From NCBI GenBank assembly GCA_963557785.1, contig CAUWBF010000005.1:1-64000 (forward strand): 64,000 bases of DNA. The letters are read 5' to 3'. Below are positions 19,029-27,676 of the stretch, in pieces. The notes beneath the pieces are model-generated. The model worked only from the letters and a program-made list of their open reading frames with translations, did no database searches and was not told the DNA's origin. Positions within the stretch are counted from its first letter, which is position 1, and the number at the start of each line of letters is the position of its first letter. The translations under genes were made by a program, and so were the position numbers. This DNA is from Merdicola sp963557785 (GTDB lineage Bacteria > Bacillota > Clostridia > TANB77 > CAG-508).

Positions 19029-19889
19029 CTATTTTATAACATCATAAAAATTTTTAAAACTATAGCCTTGTTCTCTTAAATAAGCTATTACTTCTGGTAA
19101 CATTTCATAAGTTAATGTTTTATCTCCTGCATCATGCATTAAGATTACAACAGTTTGTTTGTTTCCTATCGTTTCTTTTAAATACTGCATCATTTCTTCT
19201 CTTGTCTTTTTACCTTCTGAATCTCCATTTAATGCATTCCAGTCAACATATAATATATTATTTTCATTTAATACATTTATTGTTTCATTTTTTATATCTC
19301 TATATCTTCCACCCTTTGAACCTCCTGGAAATCTGAACAAATGAGAACTATAATTTTGATCTCCTATTGCATTTTTTATAAGTTGTTCCGTTTTATTATA
19401 TTCATCTAAAACAGCATTTGTGCTTGAATATATACTACTATAATTATGTGAATATCCATGGTTTGCAACATAATGTCCTTCTTTGTATTCTCTTTCTACT
19501 ATTTCAGGATAGAATTCTATTCTACTACCTAATGTGAAAAATGTTGCTTTTATATTTTCTTGTTTTAATAAATCTAAAATAGGTATTGTAACTTTTTTAG
19601 ATGGTCCATCATCAAACGTTAAAAATACTCTTTTTTCTTCTGAGGAATATAAATTATTCATTCTATTTTTTATCTCATCAGTTATTTCGATATTTCTATT
19701 AAAATTGTATACATGTTCTGCTGCTTGCTTTTCTGATATTTTACTTATATTATTTTTAGAATTTCTATTAACATGTACAATAAAAAAAGTAAGGCTTAAA
19801 AGTATTACTATAGCTAGTAATACTAAAGATACAATAAATATTTTATTTTTATACCATTTTTGTTTTACAACAATTAAATCATATGCCAT
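19029..19889 (-). CDS. Membrane-anchored polysaccharide deacetylase (NodB fold)
   Basis: This 286-residue protein has one N-terminal membrane anchor (about residues 17-38) and then a carbohydrate esterase 4 domain. The motifs are in order: FLTFDDGPS (motif 1), NHGYSHN (metal-binding His pair; Gly replaces the usual Thr/Ser), RFPGGS (motif 3), DWNALNGD (motif 4) and ILMHDAG (motif 5). It removes N-acetyl groups from peptidoglycan or a surface polysaccharide outside the membrane. AAAGGTGAT precedes the ATG. The substrate is uncertain. Confidence 0.9.
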   Translation of the reverse strand: MAYDLIVVKQKWYKNKIFIVSLVLLAIVILLSLTFFIVHVNRNSKNNISKISEKQAAEHVYNFNRNIEITDEIKNRMNNLYSSEEKRVFLTFDDGPSKKVTIPILDLLKQENIKATFFTLGSRIEFYPEIVEREYKEGHYVANHGYSHNYSSIYSSTNAVLDEYNKTEQLIKNAIGDQNYSSHLFRFPGGSKGGRYRDIKNETINVLNENNILYVDWNALNGDSEGKKTREEMMQYLKETIGNKQTVVILMHDAGDKTLTYEMLPEVIAYLREQGYSFKNFYDVIK

Positions 19890-19980
19890 TTATTTATCAC
19901 CTTTTACTTTTGCTATAATTATACACTATTTTGTAGAATTTTGGTAGTGCATAAGCATAAAGATTATCTAAAATTTGTTA

Positions 19981-20571
19981 TTAATCTAGTTCGTCTCCTA
20001 TTTCTTCATATTCTTGTTCATTATAAAATGCTACTTTTAAAGACATAATAATCATTTCTATTCCTAGTATAATTATATGCTCTTCAACTTTTTCAAATGG
20101 ATCAAATACTAATAATATTGACAATGATGTTTCTATAATTGCATGTATTAGTTCTCCAACAAACCTTTTATTATTTGCCTTATTAAATATTGCAACATTA
20201 AATCCTTTTATTCCTTTTCTTAATCCTGAGATTCCCCATACAATTGCTATAAATGATATTGCATTATTACGTTTAAATAGAGTCATTATACCCAATATCA
20301 TTACAACAATATTTTCTGGTATTTTCATAGTATCTAATGTTTTATATTCTTTATTTTTTATATTTCTTATTATATTAATTATAGATATATTAATTGTTGT
20401 TATCCCAGTAATAATTGATAGTTTTTCTTTCAAATAACTTGCAAAAATTATATGAATTAAACCAATAACTATTAATATCATTTGTATAGTAAATTTAAAT
20501 TTATCTTTTTTATTTTCTTCAATATTTGCTTTACAATATTCTTTTATTTTTTTTATATTATTTTCGCCCAA
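19981..20571 (-). CDS. Small polytopic membrane protein, HdeD/DUF308-like
   Basis: This 196-residue protein has a charged N-terminus, about six hydrophobic segments (around 28-46, 50-67, 88-103, 104-118, 143-158 and 163-182) and an acidic tail. Segment lengths and G-I-x-x-L spacing resemble DUF308/HdeD proteins, but no diagnostic motif is visible. The start is TTG at 20571 with AAAGGAG seven bases before it; no ATG is as well placed. Function is unknown. Confidence 0.65.
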   Translation of the reverse strand: MGENNIKKIKEYCKANIEENKKDKFKFTIQMILIVIGLIHIIFASYLKEKLSIITGITTINISIINIIRNIKNKEYKTLDTMKIPENIVVMILGIMTLFKRNNAISFIAIVWGISGLRKGIKGFNVAIFNKANNKRFVGELIHAIIETSLSILLVFDPFEKVEEHIIILGIEMIIMSLKVAFYNEQEYEEIGDELD

Positions 20572-20734
20572 AAAAATTCTCCTTTATAACAACATTTCTC
20601 TCTTTACTAAAAAGTTAAAAATATTATATTCTTTATTTTTAGCAAAATCAACAGTAGAGTGCCAATTTTTACATAAATTTCACATAAATTATATTTATTC
20701 TCCTACTTTATCTCTTTGTATAATAACATAAAAA

Positions 20735-20770
20735 ATAGTTGCAATTTATGTATTACATAATTGCAACTAT
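20735..20770 (-). terminator. Terminator after the P-type ATPase gene
   Basis: On the minus strand ATAGTTGCAATTATGT pairs with ACATAAATTGCAACTAT (one bulged base), followed by TTTTTAT. It lies about 60 bases after the ATPase stop. The rest of the 258-bp gap (20572-20829) shows no further recognisable feature. Confidence 0.75.
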
Positions 20771-20829
20771 CATGTTCTGTAGACATCTTTTAAAATCTTC
20801 CAAATGCTAGTAACAGACTAGTATCATTA

Positions 20830-23556
20830 CTAAATTTCATCTTTTGATACATTTATTTTTAGTAATTTAAATATTTCGACAATTATTATTGGTGCTATTA
20901 TTAATCCTGCTATTTCTAGTATATTTCCTACTGGTAATACTGGTATACTAAATATTTCTCTTAAAGCTGGTACTAATAATATAACGAACATTAAAGCAGC
21001 AGATCCAAGTATTGCCCAAATTAATTTGCTATTATTAAATACTTTTGTTTTAAATAATGATTCTTTATTATTTCTAATATTAAATACATGTACTAATTCT
21101 GATAGTGCTAAAACTACAAATGCCATTGTTTGACCAACTTCTATTTTTGTTTCTTCTAATGATAAACCTTGTATTGGTTCTGTAGTCGTTGCTAAACCTA
21201 TAATAAATGCAGCAAGTGTTAATAATCCTATCATTACCCCTTGATATATAACTCTCCAAGTCATTCCTTTTGTAAATATACCTTTTCCTGGCTTTAAAGG
21301 TTTTCTATTCATAACATCTGCGTTTGCTGGATCAAATGCTAGGGCTAAAGCTGGTAATGAATCTGTTACTAAGTTTATCCATAATATATGGATTGGAAGT
21401 AATGGTTCTAATGCGGATATATTAGCAATTCCAAACCATTTTGCAAGTAAAGGTGTTATTAAAGTTGCTATGAATAAAACAATTATTTCTCCAACATTAC
21501 TTGATAATAAGAACTGAATAGCTTTTAATATATTATCATATATTCTTCTTCCTTCTTCTACTGCTGATACTACTGTTGCAAAGTTATCATCCGTTAAAAT
21601 TACATCTGCTGCCTCTTTTGCAACATCTGTTCCAACAACTCCCATTGCACATCCAATATCTGCTGTTTTTAATGCTGGTGCATCATTTACACCATCACCT
21701 GTCATCGCTACAATTTCTCCGTTTTTTTGCCAAGCTTTTACTATTCTAACTTTATGTTCTGGTGAAACTCTAGCATATACAGAATATTTTCTTATATTCT
21801 TTTCTAATTCTTCGTCAGACATTTTTTCTAATTCTAATCCTGTAATTGCCTCTGATTCATCTTCTAATATTCCTAATTGTTTTGCTATTGCTGTTGCTGT
21901 AATTTTATGGTCACCTGTTATCATAACAGTTTTTATTCCTGCTGTTTTACACTTTGCTACTGCTTTTTTAGCTTCTTCTCTTGGTGGATCTATCATTCCT
22001 ACCATACCAACATATGTTAAATCATTTTCAATGTTTTTAACTTCTTCTGCTGATGGTTTATGGTCTAATACTTTGTATCCCATTGCTAGTACTCTTAAAG
22101 CATTTTGAGCCATTTCTTTATTATTAATATCGATATCTTTTCTGAATTCTTCTAGATTTTCTTTTATTTGTCCATCAATTACATAGTTTTTACATCTTCT
22201 AAGTAATTCATCTACTCCGCCTTTTGTATATACAATATATTTTTCTCCTAATTTATGAACAGTTGTCATTAATTTTCTATCTGAATCAAATGGTATTTCA
22301 TCTACTCTAGGAAATTGCTCATATATGCTAGGATCAAAGTTTAATTTAAATCCCATATCTACTAATGCTGTTTCTGTAGGATCTCCTGTTAAAGTATTAT
22401 CTTTCGAAATTTTTGTATCATTACAAAGCATACTTGCATATACCAATTGTTTTAATTCTTCTGACTCTTCTTCATTTATTTCAGATATATTTACTAATTT
22501 ATTATTCCAGTATAATTTTTCTACTGTCATTTTGTTTTGTGTTAAAGTACCTGTTTTATCAGAGCAAATAACTGTTGCACTACCTAAAGTTTCAACTGCT
22601 GGTAATCTTTTGACAATAGCATTTCTTTTTACCATTCTTTGAACACCTATAGCCAAAACAATTGTAGATACTGCTGCTAATCCTTCTGGAATTGCTGCAA
22701 CTGCTAAGCTTACTGCACTCATAAACATATGAATAGGTTCTTTACCTTGTATTAAACCTACAGCAAATATAAATGCACATATAACTAAAGCTGCTATTCC
22801 TAATGTTTTTCCTAATTTATTTAATTTTGCTTGAAGTGGAGTCTCTGTTTCTACTGTATCATTTATTATTCCTGCAATCTTTCCAACTTCAGTATTCATT
22901 CCAGTTTCTACTACTATACCTTTTCCTCTACCATATGTTATTAAGCTAGAAGAAAATGCCATATTTATTCTATCTCCAATACCAACTTCTTTTGTTTCAA
23001 TTACTGCAGTTTCTTTTTCTACTGGAACTGATTCTCCTGTAAGAGCTGATTCTTGAGATTTTAAATTGACAGCTTCTATTAATCTTAAATCTGCTGGAAT
23101 ATAATCTCCTGTTTCTAAAACTACTATATCTCCTGGTACTAACTCTTTAGATGGTACCACTTCCATTTTACCATTTCTTATAACTTTAGAAGCATGGTCA
23201 CTTAATTTTTGTAGTGCCTCTAAAGATTTTTCAGCTTTGTTTTCTTGCATTACACCTATAATTGCATTAACTATTACAACTATTAAAATAATTATAGTAT
23301 CTGTAATTCCTTCTCCTTCTGCAATTCCCACTGCACCAGAAACAATAGCTGCAATTATAAGAACAATTATCATAAAATCTTTAAATTGTTCTAAAAATTT
23401 TTGAAATATACTTTTCTTCTTTTTTGCTTGTAATTCATTTTTACCATATTTTTCCCTGTGAGCAACTACTTGCTCATCTGTTAGTCCACTTACTAAATTT
23501 GTTTCTAACTCTTTTTCAATTTTTTCTTCAGTTTTATTAAACCAATTTTCTCCCAT
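20830..23556 (-). CDS. P2-type cation ATPase, Ca2+/Mn2+ exporter under riboswitch control
   Basis: This 908-residue P-type ATPase has an N-terminal cation-ATPase domain, TGES at 173-176 (A domain), PEGL at 290-293 in M4, phosphorylated Asp333 in DKTGTLT, and TGDGVNDAPAL in the P domain. M6 has NLVTDSLPALAL. The PEGL and N-x-x-T-D residues are those of SERCA/PMR1-like (P2A) Ca2+ pumps, some of which move Mn2+. The leader carries a yybP-ykoY riboswitch, which senses Mn2+, so Mn2+ efflux is a better prediction than Ca2+ alone. AAGGAG precedes the ATG; length and motifs look complete. Confidence 0.93.
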   Translation of the reverse strand: MGENWFNKTEEKIEKELETNLVSGLTDEQVVAHREKYGKNELQAKKKKSIFQKFLEQFKDFMIIVLIIAAIVSGAVGIAEGEGITDTIIILIVVIVNAIIGVMQENKAEKSLEALQKLSDHASKVIRNGKMEVVPSKELVPGDIVVLETGDYIPADLRLIEAVNLKSQESALTGESVPVEKETAVIETKEVGIGDRINMAFSSSLITYGRGKGIVVETGMNTEVGKIAGIINDTVETETPLQAKLNKLGKTLGIAALVICAFIFAVGLIQGKEPIHMFMSAVSLAVAAIPEGLAAVSTIVLAIGVQRMVKRNAIVKRLPAVETLGSATVICSDKTGTLTQNKMTVEKLYWNNKLVNISEINEEESEELKQLVYASMLCNDTKISKDNTLTGDPTETALVDMGFKLNFDPSIYEQFPRVDEIPFDSDRKLMTTVHKLGEKYIVYTKGGVDELLRRCKNYVIDGQIKENLEEFRKDIDINNKEMAQNALRVLAMGYKVLDHKPSAEEVKNIENDLTYVGMVGMIDPPREEAKKAVAKCKTAGIKTVMITGDHKITATAIAKQLGILEDESEAITGLELEKMSDEELEKNIRKYSVYARVSPEHKVRIVKAWQKNGEIVAMTGDGVNDAPALKTADIGCAMGVVGTDVAKEAADVILTDDNFATVVSAVEEGRRIYDNILKAIQFLLSSNVGEIIVLFIATLITPLLAKWFGIANISALEPLLPIHILWINLVTDSLPALALAFDPANADVMNRKPLKPGKGIFTKGMTWRVIYQGVMIGLLTLAAFIIGLATTTEPIQGLSLEETKIEVGQTMAFVVLALSELVHVFNIRNNKESLFKTKVFNNSKLIWAILGSAALMFVILLVPALREIFSIPVLPVGNILEIAGLIIAPIIIVEIFKLLKINVSKDEI

Positions 23557-23592
23557 TATCTAATCTCCTTTTCTTTTATTATATACAAAAAT

Positions 23593-23646
23593 AAGACTTT
23601 TAAAAGAACTTATATTTTTGCATATAGAAATTCTTTTAAAAGTCTT
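23593..23646 (-). terminator. Riboswitch expression platform: intrinsic terminator
   Basis: On the minus strand AAGACTTTTAAAAGAA (23646-23631) is complementary to TTCTTTTAAAAGTCTT (23608-23593), followed by ATTTTTG. The left arm includes the 3' strand of aptamer stem P1, so P1 and the terminator exclude each other. Ligand binding that holds P1 would let transcription continue. Confidence 0.85.
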
Positions 23647-23721
23647 GCTTACCTATTAAAAGGTTACTAACCAGATATTTCGAGATTGTTGATTAGTAGT
23701 TAATAAGCTACTCCCTTTTAA
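23636..23721 (-). promoter_or_regulatory. yybP-ykoY family manganese riboswitch aptamer
   Basis: The leader has the two conserved blocks of this class: 5' AAAAGGGAGTAGC and 3' AGCAAGACTTTT. They are closed by a seven-base P1 (TTAAAAG / CTTTTAA). The middle contains GGTTAGTAACCTTTTAATAG, with room for the inner helices. yybP-ykoY RNAs bind Mn2+ and commonly turn on cation pumps, which matches the downstream ATPase. The promoter at 23731-23759 would start the RNA only a few bases before P1. Confidence 0.85.
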
Positions 23722-23730
23722 CTGATTAAA

Positions 23731-23759
23731 ATTTTATCATATATTTTTTTATTTTTCAA
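23731..23759 (-). promoter_or_regulatory. Sigma-A-like promoter of the riboswitch-ATPase transcript
   Basis: TTGAAA (23759-23754), 17 bases, TAAAAT (23736-23731). The predicted start near 23724 is directly before the aptamer. Confidence 0.6.
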
Positions 23760-23769
23760 GATTATAATT

Positions 23770-23804
23770 AAAAAAACTGCATAAATATGTTTATGCAGTT
23801 TTTT
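23770..23804 (-). terminator. Terminator after the sortase gene
   Basis: The 11-bp stem AACTGCATAAA / TTTATGCAGTT sits between A and T tracts just after the sortase stop at 23810. Confidence 0.88.
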
Positions 23805-23809
23805 GTATT

Positions 23810-24493
23810 TTATTCTGCTTTTGCCCAAATTATTAATCTACCTTTACTATCATCTGTACAAGTAGTTAATGATATTTCTCTTGCTCCGGCTGTATCTCTT
23901 AACCAATAGTCTGTATCTTCTGGAGTTGTTTCGTATTTATTATATATTGTATATTTAACTTTTGTTCCTGAATTATCTGTTATGTATATTGTATCTCCAA
24001 TTTTTAGTTTCTTGTTATTTGAAAAAAATAGTCCATTTCTATAATTATGTCCTGCAATAATTGTATTTCCTGGTAAATTTGGTCCAGGTCCATATTGAAT
24101 ACCTACAGCTACTTCTATTTCTTTCTTTCCTGCTTGACTTAATATTGGATAATCTAAGTCTATTGCTGGTATTTGTATTCTTCCACTTACATCAAATCCT
24201 TTATATTGTGGTTTCTTTGAAGATGTATTTGTTGTTGATGTAGTAGTATTAGTTGTCATATTCATTTCATTAAATGGATTTTCTGCCTCTACCACATTTT
24301 CTTCTTCTGTCAAGTTCTTTATTGTTGTTCCTATTTCGTTTTCATAATTTTCTAAGAAGTCTTTAGCATCTTTTTCAATAAAATACTTTTGATATAAATC
24401 GAATCCTAAAAATCCTAATAAACCTATTATTGCTATAATTACTATTACTAATAATACTGTTAAAAATTTACTATATTTACTATCAGCGAACAT
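23810..24493 (-). CDS. Sortase
   Basis: This sortase of about 227 residues has an N-terminal membrane anchor (about residues 10-33), a linker rich in T, N and S, and a C-terminal catalytic barrel. The catalytic set is visible: His in AGHNYRNG, Cys in SLTTCTDD and Arg in KGRLIIWA. Sortases join surface proteins to the cell wall or to each other; the class is not clear from sequence alone. The ATG at 24493 has GGAGG eight bases before it. A TTG five codons upstream overlaps that site and is not a start. No sorting-signal substrate was found in the window. Confidence 0.9.
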   Translation of the reverse strand: MFADSKYSKFLTVLLVIVIIAIIGLLGFLGFDLYQKYFIEKDAKDFLENYENEIGTTIKNLTEEENVVEAENPFNEMNMTTNTTTSTTNTSSKKPQYKGFDVSGRIQIPAIDLDYPILSQAGKKEIEVAVGIQYGPGPNLPGNTIIAGHNYRNGLFFSNNKKLKIGDTIYITDNSGTKVKYTIYNKYETTPEDTDYWLRDTAGAREISLTTCTDDSKGRLIIWAKAE

Positions 24494-24584
24494 AACTTTT
24501 ACCTCCAATTATTCTCATATACTTTATTATAACATATTTTTTAATATTTTAACAGAGTATTTGAGCTTTTTCTTTTGCTTTATA

Positions 24585-24932
24585 TTAATTACAAATTTTA
24601 GTTCCTAATTCTTTTCCCGCTATTAAATGAAAATGTAAATGCATAACTTCTTGTCCTGAGTCTTTACCACTATTTGTTATTACTCTATATCCTGACTCTG
24701 AAACACCTTGTTCTTCAGCTATTTTATTTATAATTGAATATATTCTTCCAATTAATGCTTCATCTTCTTTTTTCATATCTTTTATTGAATCCATATGTTT
24801 TTTTGGAATTACTAATATATGTACTGGAGCTGCAGGATTTATATCTTTAAATGCTATTACTTCATCATCTTCATACACTATAGTTGAAGGTATTTCTTTA
24901 TTAGCTATTTTACAAAATAAACAATCTCCCAT
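24585..24932 (-). CDS. HIT-family nucleotide hydrolase (HinT-like)
   Basis: This 115-residue protein has the Zn-type N-terminus (CLFCKI), FKDINPAAPVHILVIPK and the histidine triad MHLHFHLIAG near the C-terminus. HinT-type enzymes hydrolyse purine phosphoramidates and acyl-adenylates. It is 18 bases after alaS and is probably co-transcribed. AAGGAG precedes the ATG. Confidence 0.93.
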   Translation of the reverse strand: MGDCLFCKIANKEIPSTIVYEDDEVIAFKDINPAAPVHILVIPKKHMDSIKDMKKEDEALIGRIYSIINKIAEEQGVSESGYRVITNSGKDSGQEVMHLHFHLIAGKELGTKICN

Positions 24933-24950
24933 TATTTTATTCTCCTTATT

Positions 24951-26711
24951 TTATTCTTTTATTAAAACTGCTTTTATTCTTCTTACACCTGATGAACTAG
25001 ATTCTTCCTTCTTTATCTTTAATTTTCCAAGTTCCGCTGTATGTTTCACATGAGGTCCACCACAGATTTCTTTGCTAAAATCTCCTATTGTATATACCTT
25101 TACTCTATCTCCATATTTATTAGTAAATAAACCAATTGCACCAGATTTTTTTGCTTCATCATATGTCATTTCTTCGCATGTAACTGGTAAATCTTTTTGT
25201 ATTTGTTCATTTACTAAATCTTCTACTTTTTTAATTTCTTCTGGAGTCATTTTTTGTGGATGTGTAAAGTCAAATCTTAATCTATCTACTGTAATATTAG
25301 ATCCATTTTGTTTTACGTGTTCTCCCAATACTTCTCTTAAAGCTTCGTGTAAAAGGTGTGTAGCAGTATGATAAGCTGTTGTTACTTCATTTTGTTCTGC
25401 TAATCCTCCCTTAAATTTTTGTTCAGCACCTTGTCTTGATTTTTCTTGATGAGCTTTGAATAATTCATCAAATTTATTTAAATCAACTTTCATGCTATTT
25501 TCTTCTGCAAGTTCTTTTGTTACTTCTGGTGGGAATCCATAAGTATCATATAATCTAAATACTACTTCTCCTGATATTTTGTCTTGTCCTTGTTCTTTAG
25601 CTTTTTTTATTTCTTTTTCAAATTCTCTTTCACCATGTGCTAAAGTTTTTACGAATTTATCTTTTTCTTCTATAATTACATTTTTAATTGTCTCTTTATT
25701 TTTATCTAAATCTGGATACATTTCTTTTAAGTTTTCTACGTTTAGGTCAATTAAATTTGATATTTCATCTAAGTTAATTTGTAATTTATTCATATGTCTT
25801 ATCATTCTACGAATTAATCTTCTTAAAATATATCCTCTATCTATGTTACTTGGTCTTCCTCCATCGCATATAATCATCATACTAGAGCGAAGATGTTCTG
25901 CAACTACTCTTCTACTTTGTATACTATCTACTTTTTGTAATTCTTCTAATTTGTGCATTATTGGTGCAAATAATTCTGTATCATATGGTGTTTCTTTTCC
26001 TTGAAGAAGCATTGTCATTCTTTCTAATCCAAGTCCTGTATCTACGTTTTTCTTTTCTAATTTTGTATATTTTCCGTCTTTACTTTTAAAGTATTCCATA
26101 AATACATTGTTCCATATTTCTACATATTTACCACAATCGCAAGATGGTTCACAATGGTCTGAGCATGCTGGTTTTCCTGTATCGTAGAACATTTCTGTAT
26201 CTGGTCCACATGGTCCTTCTTCTCCTGCTATCCACCAGTTATCATCTTTTCCATAAAAATATATATGGTTTTCTGGTATTCCAGCTTTTTTCCAACATTC
26301 ATATGCTACATTATCTCTTGGAGCGTCTTCGTCTCCTGCAAAACAAGTAACAGATAGTTTTTCTACTGGTATTCCTAATTCTTTAGTTAGAAAATCAAAG
26401 CTCATTTGAATTGATTCTTCTTTGAAGTAATCTCCTAAAGACCAGTTTCCTAGCATCTCAAAATATGTTAAATGACGATTATCTCCTACTTCATCTATAT
26501 CAACAGTTCTAACACATTTTTGATAGTCTGTTAGTCTTGTTCCTTCTGGATGTTTTTCTCCTAATAAATATGGTACTAATGGTTGCATACCAGCTGTTGT
26601 AAATAATACAGATGGATCATTTTCTGGTATTAATGGTGCACTTGGTATTATTTTATGTCCATGATTTTCAAAAAATTTCAAATATTTATTTCTTATCTCT
26701 ATAGCTTTCAT
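24951..26711 (-). CDS. alaS: Alanyl-tRNA synthetase, short form without C-Ala domain
   Basis: This 586-residue AlaRS starts with the class II core (FTTAGMQPLVPYLLG at about 36-50, then YFEMLGNWSLGDYF). It contains the tRNA-recognition region and an editing domain with H448-x3-H452 and C550-x3-H554. The spacing between these two metal motifs is 102 residues, as in the E. coli enzyme (564 to 666). However, the linker before the editing domain is about 116 residues shorter, and everything after the editing domain (oligomerisation/C-Ala) is absent. The frame ends cleanly and hit follows at once, so this looks like a natural short form, not a break. AGGAG precedes the ATG and a promoter is at 26746-26774. 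Confidence 0.93.
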   Translation of the reverse strand: MKAIEIRNKYLKFFENHGHKIIPSAPLIPENDPSVLFTTAGMQPLVPYLLGEKHPEGTRLTDYQKCVRTVDIDEVGDNRHLTYFEMLGNWSLGDYFKEESIQMSFDFLTKELGIPVEKLSVTCFAGDEDAPRDNVAYECWKKAGIPENHIYFYGKDDNWWIAGEEGPCGPDTEMFYDTGKPACSDHCEPSCDCGKYVEIWNNVFMEYFKSKDGKYTKLEKKNVDTGLGLERMTMLLQGKETPYDTELFAPIMHKLEELQKVDSIQSRRVVAEHLRSSMMIICDGGRPSNIDRGYILRRLIRRMIRHMNKLQINLDEISNLIDLNVENLKEMYPDLDKNKETIKNVIIEEKDKFVKTLAHGEREFEKEIKKAKEQGQDKISGEVVFRLYDTYGFPPEVTKELAEENSMKVDLNKFDELFKAHQEKSRQGAEQKFKGGLAEQNEVTTAYHTATHLLHEALREVLGEHVKQNGSNITVDRLRFDFTHPQKMTPEEIKKVEDLVNEQIQKDLPVTCEEMTYDEAKKSGAIGLFTNKYGDRVKVYTIGDFSKEICGGPHVKHTAELGKLKIKKEESSSSGVRRIKAVLIKE

Positions 26712-26745
26712 ATAAGATTCTCCTTTTTATTTATCTAACGATGAA

Positions 26746-26774
26746 ATTATATTACATTATGTTAGAAAAATCAA
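26746..26774 (-). promoter_or_regulatory. Sigma-A-like promoter of alaS
   Basis: TTGATT (26774-26769), 17 bases, TATAAT (26751-26746), 35 bases before the ATG. The leader is too short for a T-box. Confidence 0.6.
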
Positions 26775-26795
26775 GAAAATCCGGCTTTTAGACAT

Positions 26796-26830
26796 AAAAA
26801 AATACTAGTGTATAAAGCTAGTATTTTTTT
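26796..26830 (-). terminator. Terminator after the 26835-27665 gene
   Basis: AAAAATACTAG / CTAGTATTTTT with a nine-base loop and flanking A/T tracts, just after the stop at 26835. Confidence 0.85.
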
Positions 26831-26834
26831 AGAA

Positions 26835-27665
26835 TTAATTGTTTAAGATTTTATCTGCTCTTTCTTTTAGGTTAGAATCTTTTTCCATATAATAATATCC
26901 TTGTTTAATTAATTTTTTTAGTATTCCTTTTTCTTCTTCAGTTATTTTTTTACTTTCAGATACATCTAATATAATATTATATAACTCTATTTCTTTTTCT
27001 TCTAAATCTCTAGGTCCATAATTTTTTACTTTATTTATTTCAATTACTTCTTCATATACTTTTTCAAAATTATTATTATATTTTTTTAGAATTTCAATTG
27101 CTATTTCTTGATTGTTTTTTGATTCTTCTATTATTTTTGTTTTTTCTTGCATTTCATCACTATTTGAATATAGTTTATATGAATCATCTAGTTTAAAATA
27201 ATCTCTTACTGTAGTTTCTATTCTTTCATTATCTTTATTATTTCCATATATCTTTATATAATTTTCATAACATTCATTAACCATATTAATATATTGTTCA
27301 TTGTCTTCTTCGTTCCTAGTCTCGTATCCTAAATCATAGTAATATTCATAAAATATTTCTGCTAATTTAACTTTTATAGGTTTATTTTTTTCTTTATCAA
27401 ATTTAAGATTATAATCTCCAATTTCATATATTATTTCCGAAAATTCTGTACCTGTATAACAATATTTATTTATTTTATATCCTAATCCTATAGCTTCCCA
27501 TGATCCTCCGTCGGCATATGTCGCTTTATAATACATAGTAAATGATAATGGATTTTTTTTATTTTTTACTCTATTTTTATTTATAAAAAAAGTTATTACT
27601 ACAAATATCAGCATAAATATAAATATTCCTAATATTATTTTTAATATTTTAGATAAAAACTTCAT
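26835..27665 (-). CDS. Membrane-anchored protein of unknown function
   Basis: This 276-residue protein has one strong N-terminal hydrophobic segment (about 8-30). After it comes an outside domain rich in Y, E, N and K, with a predicted mostly helical C-terminal half (about 150-276). I recognise no family. It follows the caspase-like secreted protein by about 11 bases with AAAGGAG before the ATG, so they probably share a transcript and may act together at the cell surface. It may be a partner, substrate or immunity-like factor, but nothing in the sequence decides this. Confidence 0.7.
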   Translation of the reverse strand: MKFLSKILKIILGIFIFMLIFVVITFFINKNRVKNKKNPLSFTMYYKATYADGGSWEAIGLGYKINKYCYTGTEFSEIIYEIGDYNLKFDKEKNKPIKVKLAEIFYEYYYDLGYETRNEEDNEQYINMVNECYENYIKIYGNNKDNERIETTVRDYFKLDDSYKLYSNSDEMQEKTKIIEESKNNQEIAIEILKKYNNNFEKVYEEVIEINKVKNYGPRDLEEKEIELYNIILDVSESKKITEEEKGILKKLIKQGYYYMEKDSNLKERADKILNN

Positions 27666-27676
27666 ATTATTCTCCT

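Noticed and set aside
20735..20770. Hairpin after the ATPase as a second riboswitch
   Set aside because: It lies after the stop codon, with a T tract, as a terminator would.
26712..26795. T-box leader before alaS
   Set aside because: The predicted promoter leaves only about 35 bases of leader, and no T-box consensus is visible.
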